A DNA stretch of 64,000 bases from Modestobacter versicolor (lineage in GTDB: Bacteria > Actinomycetota > Actinomycetes > Mycobacteriales > Geodermatophilaceae): the NCBI RefSeq assembly GCF_014195485.1, contig NZ_JACIBU010000001.1, forward strand, positions 1,054,001-1,118,000. Reading direction: 5' to 3'. The notes under the pieces are model-generated. The model made no database searches, had not been told where the DNA came from, and saw only the letters and a program-made list of their open reading frames with translations. The position numbers and the translations under genes were made by a program. Numbering within the stretch: the stretch's first letter is position 1; the number at the start of each line of letters is the position of its first letter. Below, in pieces: positions 1 to 10,723 of the stretch.

Positions 1-261
1 ATGCAGGCGACGACCGGCACCGCGGCCGACGGCTTCGACCAGGCGTTCGGGGTGCTGGCCACCGGCTCGGGGGCCGGACCGGTCGCGGCCAAGCAGGGCT
101 GGATGTGCTGCGTGGACTCCCGGCGGCAGCTGCACTCGGCCGGCGTGCTCGCCGACGGCCGGGTGGTGGTGCTGCTCGGCGACTTCCCGTCCGGCACCGG
201 CTGGGCCGAGGCCCGGGCGGCGCTGGACGCCGCCGCGCGGGCCGCGGTGACCGCCGGCTGA
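1..261 (+). CDS. C-terminal end of a serine hydrolase/beta-lactamase-like protein (5' truncated by window edge)
   Basis: Open from the first base and ending at TGA 259-261, so only the last 86 codons are visible; the ATG at base 1 is probably internal. The segment KQGWMCC followed about ten residues later by LHSAGVL and a VVLLGD strand resembles the C-terminal part of actinobacterial secreted class A beta-lactamase-like serine hydrolases, in which a KxGW motif stands in the place of the KTG triad. The catalytic SxxK would lie upstream and cannot be checked. It converges with the lipoprotein gene on the minus strand. Family assignment is from motif memory only. Confidence 0.5.
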   Translation: MQATTGTAADGFDQAFGVLATGSGAGPVAAKQGWMCCVDSRRQLHSAGVLADGRVVVLLGDFPSGTGWAEARAALDAAARAAVTAG

Positions 262-343
262 CCGGCGAGCCCGGCGGTCACCGGCCGGGCGCGGGGCGCC
301 CGGCGGCTGCTCGGCGAGCGCGGCCAGGTCGGGGGCGACGCGG

Positions 344-1180
344 TCAGCCGACGTCGGCGGCGTCCGCGGCCTGGGTCAGCAGGGCGGTGAAGCCGGCCTG
401 GTCGGGGGCGGCGCCGGCCGTGCCGGTCTGCGCCAGCAGCACCGCGCGCGGCCCCTCGGACACGATCCCGACCAGCGAGGAGACGGTGCCCAGCTGGTGG
501 GTCAGCGTGATCGAGGCGGCGCCGGAGGAGTCGCCCCGGGCGGGGACGTCCACCGCGGCGACGGCGACGCTCACCTGCATCCCCCACGGTGCGTCGACGG
601 TCGCCGAGGCGCAGGCCTGCACCAGCTGGTCCACCCGCAGCGCCAGCCCGTCGAGCGCTGGGCCCTCCGCGACCACCTGGTAGGTGCGCACCGCGTCGGT
701 GGCGGCCACCTGGGCGGCGACCTCGGGCAGCTCGGCGTCCTCGAGGGTGGGCAGCGCGGCCAGCGCGTCGGCGCACGCGGCGGGCTCGATCGCCGGCTCC
801 GCCGCGTCGTCGCCGCCGTGCCAGCCCCAGCCGTGGTGGCCGGACCCGCCGTGGTGGCGGTCCCACCAGCCGTGGCCGTCGTCGTCCCCATCGGCGTCGT
901 CCCCGCCGCCGTGCCACCAGGACCCCGGCCAGGGCCCCGACCCGTCGGCGGGCAGCTGGTGCACGTCGGCGTCCGGCCCGAACGCGGACTCCGGCAGCAG
1001 CAGGCCGGTGAGGTCGTCGGGAGCGGGTTCGGCGCTGCTGGGGGCAGCGCTGCCGGTCGCCGCGGCCTCGCTGACCGCGGTCGGTCCGCCCGCGTCGGGC
1101 TGGCCGCCGCAGGAGGCGAGCACCGCCGTCCCGGCCAGCACCACCGCACCGAACGCCGACCGCCGCACCGAGGTCCTCAT
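344..1180 (-). CDS. Putative lipoprotein with His/Asp/Gly/Trp-rich segment
   Basis: A 278-residue protein starting at ATG 1178-1180. The N-terminus has a basic head (MRTSVRRS), a hydrophobic core and a lipobox LASC at about residue 25, so it should be exported and lipid-anchored. Around residues 80-125 there is an unusual stretch very rich in His, Asp, Gly and Trp (for example DRHHGGSGHHGWGWHGGDD), which could bind transition metals. The C-terminal half looks globular (about 130 residues, ending LTQAADAADVG). No family was recognised. It lies just downstream of gcvP on the same strand but is probably transcribed separately. Export and anchoring are well supported; metal binding is inference. 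Confidence 0.75.
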   Translation of the reverse strand: MRTSVRRSAFGAVVLAGTAVLASCGGQPDAGGPTAVSEAAATGSAAPSSAEPAPDDLTGLLLPESAFGPDADVHQLPADGSGPWPGSWWHGGGDDADGDDDGHGWWDRHHGGSGHHGWGWHGGDDAAEPAIEPAACADALAALPTLEDAELPEVAAQVAATDAVRTYQVVAEGPALDGLALRVDQLVQACASATVDAPWGMQVSVAVAAVDVPARGDSSGAASITLTHQLGTVSSLVGIVSEGPRAVLLAQTGTAGAAPDQAGFTALLTQAADAADVG

Positions 1181-1230
1181 GGACCGATGGTCCGCCTCCC
1201 CGGCTGCGGCGTCGACCCCCCTGCGGCGTG

Positions 1231-4245
<3,015 letters not shown>

Positions 4246-4303
4246 TGCATCGACGCTACCAGCGCCATGTCACGCGCCCGCGGCGCGCGCAAGAGCTCTT
4301 CCG

Positions 4304-4873
4304 TCAGGCGGAGGCGGCGCGGCGACGGCGGCGCTGCGAGAGCTCGTCGTCGGCGTGCGGGCCGCCGTCGAGCCGCTCGGCCGGCAGCTCGGCCAGCTCG
4401 CCGGAGAGCTCGCGGAGCGCGCCGGAGACGGCGATGCCGAAGACGCCCTGACCGCCGGCGAGCAGGTCGACGACCTCCTCGGCGGAGGTGCACTCGTAGA
4501 CCGTGGCGCCGTCGGAGAGCAGCGTGATGTTGGCCAGGTCCTTGACCCCGCGGGTGCGCAGGTGGTCGACGGCCTTGCGGATGTTCTGCAGCGAGACCCC
4601 GGTGTCCAGCAGCCGCTTGACGACCTTGAGCACCAGGATGTCGCGGAAGGAGTAGAGGCGCTGCGTGCCCGAGCCGGTGGCGGTGCGGACCGACGGGGCG
4701 ACCAGACCGGTGCGTGCCCAGTAGTCGAGCTGCCGATAGGTGATACCAGCGGCGGCGCACGCCGTCGGACCGCGGTACCCGACCGACTCGCTGTCGACCT
4801 CGTCGTAGGAGGGAGCGCCCACTGCGGCGTCGCTGAACAGCTGACCCTGCGAACCGTCGTCCTGGTCGCTCAT
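4304..4873 (-). CDS. MerR-family regulator, ResR/McdR (Rv1830) type
   Basis: A 189-residue DNA-binding protein starting at ATG 4871-4873 with GAGGAG 8 bases upstream. The winged-helix part is clear: GYRGPTACAAAGITYRQLDYWARTGLV followed by the wing and the FRDILVLKVVKRLLDTGVSLQNIRKAV helices. The C-terminal region (about residues 110-160) contains a VYECTSAEEVVDLLAGGQGVFGI segment typical of this actinobacterial subfamily. Its position between the DUF151 gene and gcvP matches M. tuberculosis Rv1830 (ResR/McdR), a regulator tied to cell division and antibiotic recovery. The subfamily call rests on synteny plus motif, the specific targets here are unknown. The tail is Arg-rich. Confidence 0.88.
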   Translation of the reverse strand: MSDQDDGSQGQLFSDAAVGAPSYDEVDSESVGYRGPTACAAAGITYRQLDYWARTGLVAPSVRTATGSGTQRLYSFRDILVLKVVKRLLDTGVSLQNIRKAVDHLRTRGVKDLANITLLSDGATVYECTSAEEVVDLLAGGQGVFGIAVSGALRELSGELAELPAERLDGGPHADDELSQRRRRRAASA

Positions 4874-5056
4874 CCAGCGCCTCCTCGATCTCTGCACCCA
4901 GCAGCTGGGCCGCCGCCGGCAGTGGCCGGCGGGGTCACCTGGGCGTGGCTCATGGAGTCACACGCACGTGATTCGCTGACGGTAGGCCCGGGCCGGGACC
5001 CGGTCAACCGAGACGCGCGGTCGAGGCGCGCTGGCACCCTCCGCAGGGTGAGCTAC

Positions 5057-5106
5057 GGCCCCCTCTCCCCCGCCCCGAGCCTGCGAGGGGTGGGGGAGAG
5101 GGGGCC
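5057..5106 (-). terminator. Intrinsic-type terminator hairpin downstream of the DUF151 gene (dispersed repeat copy A)
   Basis: Perfect 15-bp inverted repeat: arm 5057-5071 pairs with 5092-5106, with an additional CCCC/GGGG pairing inside (5073-5076 with 5087-5090) closing on CGAGCCTGCGAG. It sits directly after the stop codon of the DUF151 gene. There is no U-tract, which is common in very GC-rich actinobacteria. Related elements occur at 7823 and 30599. Confidence 0.7.
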
Positions 5107-5111
5107 CTTCG

Positions 5112-5606
5112 TCAGGTGGGGGTGCTGCCGCCGGAGCCGGAGCCGGCGCCGAAGTCCTCGGGACTGATGTTGTCCAGGAACTCCCGGAACTTCTCCACCT
5201 CGTCCTCCTGCTCGTCGGGGATCTCGATCCCGACCTCGTCGAGCAGCGACTCGGCGCCGTAGATCGGGGCACCGGTGCGGACGGCGAGGGCGACGGCGTC
5301 GGACGGGCGGGCGCTGACGGTGCGCTCGTCACCGAAGAGCAGCTCGGCGATGTAGATGCCGTCGCGCATCTCGGTGATGTGCACGGCCTCGAGGTTGGCG
5401 CCGAGGGCACGCACCACCTCCCGCAGGAGGTCGTGGGTCATCGGGCGGGCCGGGCGGACGCCCTGCTGCTCGAAGGCGATCGCCGCCGCCTCGGTCGCGC
5501 CGATCCAGATCGGGAGGTAGCGCTCCCCCTGGGTCTCCTTGAGCAGCAGGATGGGCTGGTTGCCGGGCAGCTCGACCCGGACGCCGACGACTCTGAGCTC
5601 CTGCAC
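5112..5606 (-). CDS. DUF151 bifunctional nuclease family protein (Rv1829-like)
   Basis: A 164-residue cytosolic protein beginning MQELRVVGVRVELPGNQPILLLKE, with the family hallmarks YLPIWIGATEAAAIAF, a DLLREVV helix and the segment SARPSDAVALAVRTGAPIY. These are diagnostic of the DUF151/BFN domain, members of which have shown DNase/RNase activity in plants and bacteria. The C-terminal 30 residues are acidic and then Gly/Ser-rich. It lies between two MerR genes exactly as Rv1829 does. Its biological role in actinobacteria is not established. A terminator hairpin follows the stop. Confidence 0.9.
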   Translation of the reverse strand: MQELRVVGVRVELPGNQPILLLKETQGERYLPIWIGATEAAAIAFEQQGVRPARPMTHDLLREVVRALGANLEAVHITEMRDGIYIAELLFGDERTVSARPSDAVALAVRTGAPIYGAESLLDEVGIEIPDEQEDEVEKFREFLDNISPEDFGAGSGSGGSTPT

Positions 5607-5710
5607 GTCTGGCTCCCCTCCGCTGAGGTCCCCCGTTGGGTCCCGCTGGTGCGCGCTGCTGGTGCCCTGCTGCGGTGCCCTGCCTGCGGCCGGCGGGACC
5701 CCGGTGGGCG

Positions 5711-5728
5711 GGGCACCCGGGGGTGCCC
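5711..5728 (-). terminator. Short hairpin downstream of the Rv1828-like MerR gene
   Basis: GGGCACCC (5711-5718) and GGGTGCCC (5721-5728) form an 8-bp stem with a 2-base loop, about 27 bases after the stop codon of the MerR gene. Termination function is inferred from position; there is no U-tract. Confidence 0.45.
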
Positions 5729-5754
5729 GCTCCCCCGCAACGGTACGCCAGCGG

Positions 5755-6489
5755 TCAGCCGCCGAGGACCTCGCGCAGGCGGGCCTCCAGCAGGGCGCCG
5801 TGCAGCTGGGCGGAGAGCGCGGCGAGCTCCTGCAGCTGCTCGGTCGCCCGGGTGCGGGCCTCCTCCGCGCGGGACAGCAGCACCGGCGCGACGAGCTGCT
5901 CGAGCAGCGCCGCCTCCCGTTCCGCGCCGGTGCGGTACACCCGCAGGTGCCGGGGCTCGATGCCGTGCCGGGCCAGCCCGGCGGCGGCCCGGGCCACCGG
6001 CAGGTCGACCGGCCGGTGCCGGCCCTGGGAGTCGGGGGCGACCAGGCCGAACTGCACGCAGTCGGCCAGCTGCTCGTCGGTGAGCCCGGCCGCGCGGGCG
6101 AACTCCGCCGCCGGCAGCGGGGCGGTGGCCACCGGCTCCTCGGCCGCCGGTCCGGCCGCGGCGTCGCCGTCGGGCCGGCCGGGGAGCTCTTCGCCGCGGT
6201 CGAGCGCGTCGAGATGCTCCTTGATCACCCGGAGCGGCAGGTACTGGTCACGCTGGGCGGCCAGCACGTACCGCAGCCGGGCGACGTCGGCGGCGGAGAA
6301 CTTCCGGTAGCCCGAGGGGGTCCGCTGGGGGTGGACCAGCTCCTCGGACTCCAGGTACCGGATCTTGCTGATCGTCACGTCCGGGAAGTCCCCGCGCAGC
6401 GCGCCGAGGACCCCACCGATCGTGAACCGGGGTGCCGTGTCGTCGGTGTCCCGGTCCGCGCTTCCGCTGGGCTGGGGCACCGCGCTCAC
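5755..6489 (-). CDS. MerR-family regulator, Rv1828 type
   Basis: A 244-residue regulator. After a polar N-terminal tail comes FTIGGVLGALRGDFPDVTISKIRYLESEELV, a MerR winged helix that begins with a long insertion before the recognition helix, then RTPSGYRKFSAADVARLRYVLAAQRD and the dimerisation helix VIKEHLDALDRG. Residues 110-135 are a low-complexity linker, and the last 100 residues form a helical C-terminal domain (EFARAAGLTDEQLADCVQFGLVAPD) that looks like a second degenerate MerR-like helix pair, as in the Rv1828 subfamily. It lies 43 bases downstream of the FHA gene and is probably cotranscribed with it. Effector and operator are unknown. Confidence 0.88.
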   Translation of the reverse strand: MSAVPQPSGSADRDTDDTAPRFTIGGVLGALRGDFPDVTISKIRYLESEELVHPQRTPSGYRKFSAADVARLRYVLAAQRDQYLPLRVIKEHLDALDRGEELPGRPDGDAAAGPAAEEPVATAPLPAAEFARAAGLTDEQLADCVQFGLVAPDSQGRHRPVDLPVARAAAGLARHGIEPRHLRVYRTGAEREAALLEQLVAPVLLSRAEEARTRATEQLQELAALSAQLHGALLEARLREVLGG

Positions 6490-6532
6490 TGCTCTCGTCC
6501 GCTCGCGTCCCGCGCTCGGCTGGCAGCGGAGG

Positions 6533-7051
6533 TCATGCGCCGGCCGGCTCGCCCGTCCGCGGCCCGGTCAGGTACACCAGGCGGAACTTGCCGATCTGCA
6601 CCTCGTCGCCACCGGCCAGCGAGGCGACGTCGACCGGCTCGCGGTTGACGTAGGTGCCGTTGAGGCTGCCGACGTCGTGCACGGTGAAGCCGCCGCCCTC
6701 GCGGTGGAACTCGACGTGCCGCCGGCTGACGGTGACGTCGTCGAGGAAGATGTCGCTGTCGGGGTGCCGACCGGCGGTGGTGACCTCCTGGTCGAGCAGG
6801 AAGCGGCTGCCGGCGTTCGGGCCGCGCTTGACCACGAGCAGCGCCGAACCGGCGGGCAGCGACTCGACGGCACCCGCGTGCGCGTCGGCGGTCGACTCGG
6901 CGACCTCGGCCTGCTCGCCGGAGTCCTCGCCGCCGACCTTGGGGATGATGCTGGTCGACTCACCGACCCGCTCGGGGCTCAGGGCGGACCCGCACTGGGC
7001 GCAGAATCGGCTGCCCTCGGGGTTCTGGTGGCCACATCGAGTGCAGAGCAC
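6533..7051 (-). CDS. garA: GarA/OdhI-type FHA protein with an N-terminal zinc ribbon
   Basis: GarA/OdhI proteins bind and inhibit 2-oxoglutarate dehydrogenase and adjust glutamate metabolism; phosphorylation of an N-terminal Thr by PknB/PknG switches them off. The FHA domain (about residues 62-160) is nearly identical to GarA: LLVVKRGPNAGSRFLLDQ, TAGRHPDSDIFLDDVTVSRRH, VGSLNGTYVNREPV, GDEVQIGKFRLVYL. The start chosen is GTG 7049-7051, because GGAGGAG (7058-7064) lies 6 bases upstream; a longer form from GTG 7078 is possible but has no such site. Unlike classical GarA, the N-terminus is a CxxC-x12-CxxC zinc ribbon, and the phosphosite reads ESTSII (residues 31-36) instead of ETTSVF. 172 aa. 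Confidence 0.93.
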   Translation of the reverse strand: MLCTRCGHQNPEGSRFCAQCGSALSPERVGESTSIIPKVGGEDSGEQAEVAESTADAHAGAVESLPAGSALLVVKRGPNAGSRFLLDQEVTTAGRHPDSDIFLDDVTVSRRHVEFHREGGGFTVHDVGSLNGTYVNREPVDVASLAGGDEVQIGKFRLVYLTGPRTGEPAGA

Positions 7052-7384
7052 GTCGGTCTCCTCCGGTGCAGGCGGCACCGCCGCGGGCCTGGTGGTACGG
7101 CCGCGGTCGGCCGGCGGACGACGGGCCGGTCGGCTCGTCGTAGGTCGGCCACCGCGGGTTCGCGGTCGGGCCGGGGGTCATGGAACCAGCGGCTGACCCG
7201 AGGGTCAACCGGACGTACAGGCTGAGGGTCGGGGGTCCCGCGGGAACTCACGGGCCGACCGTCTGGGGGAATGATAGTGATCTACGGTCCACCCGCGGGC
7301 ACGGCGGGGGGTCCGGGCGGGTCCTGGCCGGTCCGGCGGCCCACCGGTCCCGGGAACGGCCCGGCAGGCGGCCCGGAGGGCGGC
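7052..7384 (-). promoter_or_regulatory. 333-base garA upstream region with a 20-bp dyad overlapping a -35-like TTGACC
   Basis: No gene is seen between gcvH and garA. At 7191-7210 there is a near-perfect dyad, GGCTGACCC-GA-GGGTCAACC (8 of 9 paired). Read on the minus strand it contains TTGACC, which resembles a -35 hexamer, about 150 bases before the garA start. A TATCAT sequence lies near 7271-7276 on the minus strand. The adjoining MerR product is a candidate ligand for the dyad; that is inference. No riboswitch fold was recognised. Confidence 0.4.
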
Positions 7385-7789
7385 TCAGGACGCGTTGACG
7401 ACGGCCTCGTAGGCCGCGGCGTCCAGCAGGTCCGCCGTGGGGTCGCCGCCGTCGCCGGTCACCCGGATCTCGACCAGCCAGCCGGCCCCGTAGGGGTCGC
7501 TGTTGACCGTCTCGGGGGTGTCGGCGAGCGCGTCGTTGACCGCGGAGACCACCCCGGACACCGGCGAGTAGACGTCGGAGACCGACTTGGTGGACTCGAC
7601 CTCGCCGATCGGGTTGCCCGGCCCGACCTCGGCACCGACCTCGGGCAGCTGGACGAAGACGATGTCGCCCAGGGCGTCCTGGGCGTGGTCGGTGATCCCG
7701 ACCCGGACCACCGTCTCCGCCCCCTCGGAGCCCTGCACCAGGGCCCACTCGTGCTGGTCGGTGTAACGACGGTCGTCGGGCGTGGCCAT
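7385..7789 (-). CDS. gcvH: Glycine cleavage system H protein
   Basis: A 134-residue lipoyl carrier that shuttles the aminomethyl intermediate between P-, T- and L-proteins. The characteristic sequence YTDQHEWA near residue 10, VGITDHAQDALGDIVFVQLP, and the lipoylation loop GEVESTKSVSDVYSP (the Lys is the lipoyl site) are all present, followed by NSDPYGAGWLVEI. Start ATG 7787-7789. Separated from the upstream DUF881 gene by a terminator-like repeat, so it probably has its own promoter. Confidence 0.96.
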   Translation of the reverse strand: MATPDDRRYTDQHEWALVQGSEGAETVVRVGITDHAQDALGDIVFVQLPEVGAEVGPGNPIGEVESTKSVSDVYSPVSGVVSAVNDALADTPETVNSDPYGAGWLVEIRVTGDGGDPTADLLDAAAYEAVVNAS

Positions 7790-7822
7790 GCAGCATCTCC
7801 AGGTGGGTGTCGGTGCGGGTAC

Positions 7823-7877
7823 GGCCCCCTGCAGGGACCCGGCGCGAGCGCAGCGAGGGTCGGGGGGCAGGGGGTCC
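7823..7877 (-). terminator. Terminator-like hairpin after the DUF881 gene (dispersed repeat copy B)
   Basis: Arms around 7823-7832 (GGCCCCCTGC) and 7867-7877 (ending GGGGTCC) pair over about 10 bp, enclosing a CGAGCGCAGCGAG core. It ends five bases before the stop codon of the DUF881 gene. The arrangement and the trailing TCCTTC next to the stop match the copies at 5057 and 30599. Confidence 0.6.
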
Positions 7878-7881
7878 TTCT

Positions 7882-8754
7882 TCAGTCCCCGTCGTCGGGG
7901 TCAGCGTATTGAGGCTCGTCGAGCGGCCGCAACGCGTCCACCACGACCAGGTCGGACTGGACGATGTCGACGCTGCCGCCGCGCCCGCCGACCCGGCTGA
8001 CGACGCCGCCGGGGATGCTCATCGCGGTCGCCATGTCCTGCGCGGAGCCGATGACCACGAACGTGTAGGGCGCGGTCACCCGCTTGCCGTCGATCCGCAG
8101 CTCGCCCGGGCTGCCGGTGACGGCGCTGCTGACGCCGATCCGGACGTCGTCGACCTGCATGGTCTCCGCCCCCGCCCCGCGGAGCTCCTGGATGGCGGTG
8201 AGCAGCACCGCGGAGGGGATGGAGCCCTCCGGGTCGCGGACGGTCATCGTGATCCCCGGCCCCTGGGCGGCGATGGTGCCGTTGAGGATGCCCAGCGCCT
8301 CCGCCCGGTCGCGGGCCTCCTGCAGCGCGGCCGCCGCCTGGCTGTCGGAGCTGCCCAGCTGGTCCAGCGCGGCCCGCTGGTCGGCGATCTCCTGCCGCAG
8401 CCGGTCCTCCTGGGCGGTGAGGTCGTCGAGGATGCGGACCAGGTCCTCCTCGCGGGCCCCGGCGAGCTGCTCGTCGGTGTCGGTGCTGCGCACCTGGACG
8501 GCGAAGGCGAAGCCCAGCAGCAGGGTGAGCACGCCGATGAGGACGGCGGCCAGCCGGTCGCTGCGCCGCCGCGGGCTCGGCCGGGCGGCGTCGTCCGGGC
8601 GCGGCTCGGGCGCGGGCTCCGGGGCGGGCTCCGCGACGGCGTCGTCCCCGGTGACCGGGTCGGTGTGCTCCGGGGCGGGGCTCGGGTCCGGGTCCGACGC
8701 CCGGATCGAGCCCGGGTCAGCCGGGTCGGGGCCGGTGCCCTGCTCGGCGCTCAT
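7882..8754 (-). CDS. DUF881 membrane-anchored protein (Rv1825-like)
   Basis: A 290-residue protein with a proline/acid-rich cytoplasmic tail (residues 1-65, with PAPEPAPEP repeats), one transmembrane helix (LAAVLIGVLTLLLGFAFAV, about 68-88), a coiled-coil segment (EEDLVRILDDLTAQEDRLRQE to about 140) and the extracellular DUF881 domain (GPGITMTVRD, LLTAIQELRGAGAETMQVDDVRI, APYTFVVIG). The start ATG 8752-8754 overlaps the Sbp stop as ATGA, indicating translational coupling. DUF881 proteins pair with Sbp and resemble division-associated factors, but their biochemical role is not established. Confidence 0.88.
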   Translation of the reverse strand: MSAEQGTGPDPADPGSIRASDPDPSPAPEHTDPVTGDDAVAEPAPEPAPEPRPDDAARPSPRRRSDRLAAVLIGVLTLLLGFAFAVQVRSTDTDEQLAGAREEDLVRILDDLTAQEDRLRQEIADQRAALDQLGSSDSQAAAALQEARDRAEALGILNGTIAAQGPGITMTVRDPEGSIPSAVLLTAIQELRGAGAETMQVDDVRIGVSSAVTGSPGELRIDGKRVTAPYTFVVIGSAQDMATAMSIPGGVVSRVGGRGGSVDIVQSDLVVVDALRPLDEPQYADPDDGD

Positions 8755-9083
8755 GCCCGGAACAGGTGGCGCCGGATCGCCGCCGCGTTGCCGAAGATCC
8801 GGATGCCGAGCACGACGACGACGGCGGTGGACAGCTGCGCGCCGACGCCCAGCTGGTCGCCGAGGAAGACGATGAGCGCCGCGACGACGACGTTGGACAC
8901 GAAGGACACCACGAACACCTTCGCGTCGAAGATGCCGTCGAACCGGGCGCGCACCCCACCGAAGACGGCGTCCAGCGCCGCGACGACGGCGATCGGCAGG
9001 TACGGCTGCAACCACAGCGGCACGCTGGGGTCCAGCAGCAGCCCGAGCACCACGCCGACCGCGAGTCCGAGGATCGGGATCAC
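8751..9083 (-). CDS. sbp: Small basic protein (Sbp, DUF1290), membrane protein
   Basis: 110 residues, three hydrophobic helices: MIPILGLAVGVVLGLLLD, YLPIAVVAALDAVFGGVRA and VFVVSFVSNVVVAALIVFLG, with the conserved FDAKVF loop and the GIRIFGNAAAIRRHLF C-terminus. This is the Sbp/DUF1290 family found beside division genes in Gram-positives. It sits between two DUF881 genes as Rv1824 does. Three bases separate it from the upstream DUF881 gene. Function unknown. Confidence 0.88.
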   Translation of the reverse strand: MIPILGLAVGVVLGLLLDPSVPLWLQPYLPIAVVAALDAVFGGVRARFDGIFDAKVFVVSFVSNVVVAALIVFLGDQLGVGAQLSTAVVVVLGIRIFGNAAAIRRHLFRA

Positions 9084-9086
9084 GGG

Positions 9087-10052
9087 TCAGCCTCCGTCGG
9101 TGGTGGTCTCGGGGGTGGCCGCGTCGGTGCCGGCGCCCGTCCCGGTGGTCTGGTCGGTGGCGCCGGCCTGGTCCAGCGGCTCCGCGGACCGCAGCTCGGC
9201 AGCGGTCGCGGCGGGCAGGTCCAGGTCGTCGACCTGCCCGACGTTGAAGACCACACCGTATTGGGGGGTCAGCTGACCGAGGAGGCGGGCCTCCGGCGTG
9301 CCGAGGAAGGCGTTCTGCAGGTCCTGCGGGTCACCGATGGCCAGCACCTCGTAGGGGGCCGCGATCGGCCGCAGGTTGACCAGGATGGCGTCGCCGGCCT
9401 GCCGGACGGTGGTGGTGGCCCCGATCCGCTGGCCGTTGATGGCGATCGCCTCCGCGCCCGAGGCCCACAGCGCGTTGAGCAGCAGCCGCAGGTCGTTGTC
9501 CTGCACGATGCCGGGCTGCGCCACCTCCTCGGAGCCGCCCACCGGGTCGCTGTCGGCCTCCGGCGGGGCGTTGTCCATGGTCACCCGCATGCCGGGGCCG
9601 GAGACGGCGACCGTGCCCGCCCCCTGCTCGGCCTCGGCGAGTGCCTCCAGCGCCCGCTGGCCGGTCGAGCTGGCCTCCAGCGCCCGTTCCCGGGTGCGGG
9701 CCACCTCGGCGGTCAGCTCCTCGAGCTGGGCCACGAGGGCGTCGGAGGTCTCGGACTCCGCCGCGATGTCCGCGCGCAGCGCCTCGCGGGCCTGCTCGCG
9801 GCCCTGCGCCCCGGCCGCCGCCTCGCGGTAGGTGACCGACGCCAGCAGCCCGGCGATCAGCAGCGTGAGGGCGACCAGCAGCTGCCCCCGGTGCCGGCGC
9901 AACCAGGGCGATCCACCGACGGGCGCGCCGGGGGCCGACGCGCGCGCCGCGCGGTCGGCGGCTGCCTGCGCGTAGGCCGGGTCGAGGGTCTCGGCGAGCA
10001 CCTGGTCCAGCAGCGACGCGCCCAGCGACCGCTGCCGGCCGGGGGCGGTCAC
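9087..10052 (-). CDS. DUF881 membrane-anchored protein (Rv1823-like)
   Basis: 321 residues. The start is taken as GTG 10050-10052, which overlaps the stop of the upstream phosphatidyltransferase gene as GTGA; a longer reading would run well into that gene. Layout: cytoplasmic tail with LLDQVLAETLDPAYAQ, one membrane helix (GQLLVALTLLIAGLLASVTY, about 65-85), coiled coil (to about 135), then a DUF881 domain (GPGMRVTMDNAP, LLLNALWASGAEAIAINGQRI, APYEVLAIGDPQDLQNAFL). Thr/Gly-rich tail at the C-terminus. Paralogue of the 7882-8754 gene; role unknown. Confidence 0.87.
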   Translation of the reverse strand: MTAPGRQRSLGASLLDQVLAETLDPAYAQAAADRAARASAPGAPVGGSPWLRRHRGQLLVALTLLIAGLLASVTYREAAAGAQGREQAREALRADIAAESETSDALVAQLEELTAEVARTRERALEASSTGQRALEALAEAEQGAGTVAVSGPGMRVTMDNAPPEADSDPVGGSEEVAQPGIVQDNDLRLLLNALWASGAEAIAINGQRIGATTTVRQAGDAILVNLRPIAAPYEVLAIGDPQDLQNAFLGTPEARLLGQLTPQYGVVFNVGQVDDLDLPAATAAELRSAEPLDQAGATDQTTGTGAGTDAATPETTTDGG

Positions 10053-10723
10053 GAGCGGGCCCCGGCCCGCCGGTCCCCCGCCAGCAGACCGGCTGCCTGC
10101 ACGACGTAGAGGACGCCGGCCAGCACGTACAGCGCCGCGCCCCACACGGTGAGGGCGTAGGCGATCGGCTGGGCGACCGACGCCACCGGGTTGTCGCCGT
10201 CGGCGAGCAGCAGCAGCGGGAAGGCGTAGAGCAGCAGGAAGGTGGCGGCCTTGCCGAGGTAGTGCACCTGCAGCGGCGGCCAGCCCGCCCGGCGCAGCAG
10301 CAGCAGCGTCACCGCCAGCACCAGCTCGCGCCCCAGCAGGACCAGGACCACCCAGAGCGGGATGACGTCGCGGATGACGAAGGCCACCAGCGTGGCGACG
10401 ATGTAGAGCCGGTCGGCCGCCGGGTCGAGCAGCGCGCCGAGCCGGCTGGACTGGCCGAGGGCGCGGGCCAGCTTGCCGTCGGCCCAGTCGGTGAACCCGG
10501 AGACGGCCAGCACGACGATCGCCCAGCCGTCGGCGTGCGGGCCGAGCAGCAGCCAGAGGAACAGCGGCACCCCGAGCAGTCGCAGCAGCGACAGCGCGTT
10601 CGGGATGGTCACCACCTGGTCGCCCAGGGAGTCGCGGTCGGCCAGCCGGTCCTCCGGCCGGGCCGCGTGCTCCGCCGGGGTGCCCACCGGAACGCCGGTC
10701 GCCCGGTCGTCCGCCGTCGTCAT
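10049..10723 (-). CDS. CDP-alcohol phosphatidyltransferase (PgsA2/Rv1822-like)
   Basis: 224 residues, integral membrane enzyme expected to transfer a phosphatidyl group from CDP-diacylglycerol to a polyol acceptor (glycerol-3-phosphate or an inositol phosphate). The catalytic signature is intact: DWADGKLARALG followed by RLGALLDPAADR gives the D-xx-DG-xx-AR-x8-G-xxx-D-xxx-D pattern. Several hydrophobic helices flank it (for example VVLVLLGRELVLAVTLLLL). The polar N-terminal 35 residues are cytoplasmic. First gene of a tightly packed operon with DUF881-Sbp-DUF881. Substrate specificity cannot be told from the sequence. Confidence 0.88.
   Translation of the reverse strand: MTTADDRATGVPVGTPAEHAARPEDRLADRDSLGDQVVTIPNALSLLRLLGVPLFLWLLLGPHADGWAIVVLAVSGFTDWADGKLARALGQSSRLGALLDPAADRLYIVATLVAFVIRDVIPLWVVLVLLGRELVLAVTLLLLRRAGWPPLQVHYLGKAATFLLLYAFPLLLLADGDNPVASVAQPIAYALTVWGAALYVLAGVLYVVQAAGLLAGDRRAGARS

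Noticed and set aside
4246-4303. Glycine riboswitch before gcvP
   Set aside because: Only 58 bases separate gcvP from the preceding gene, too short, and no tandem aptamer-like pattern was seen there or before gcvH.
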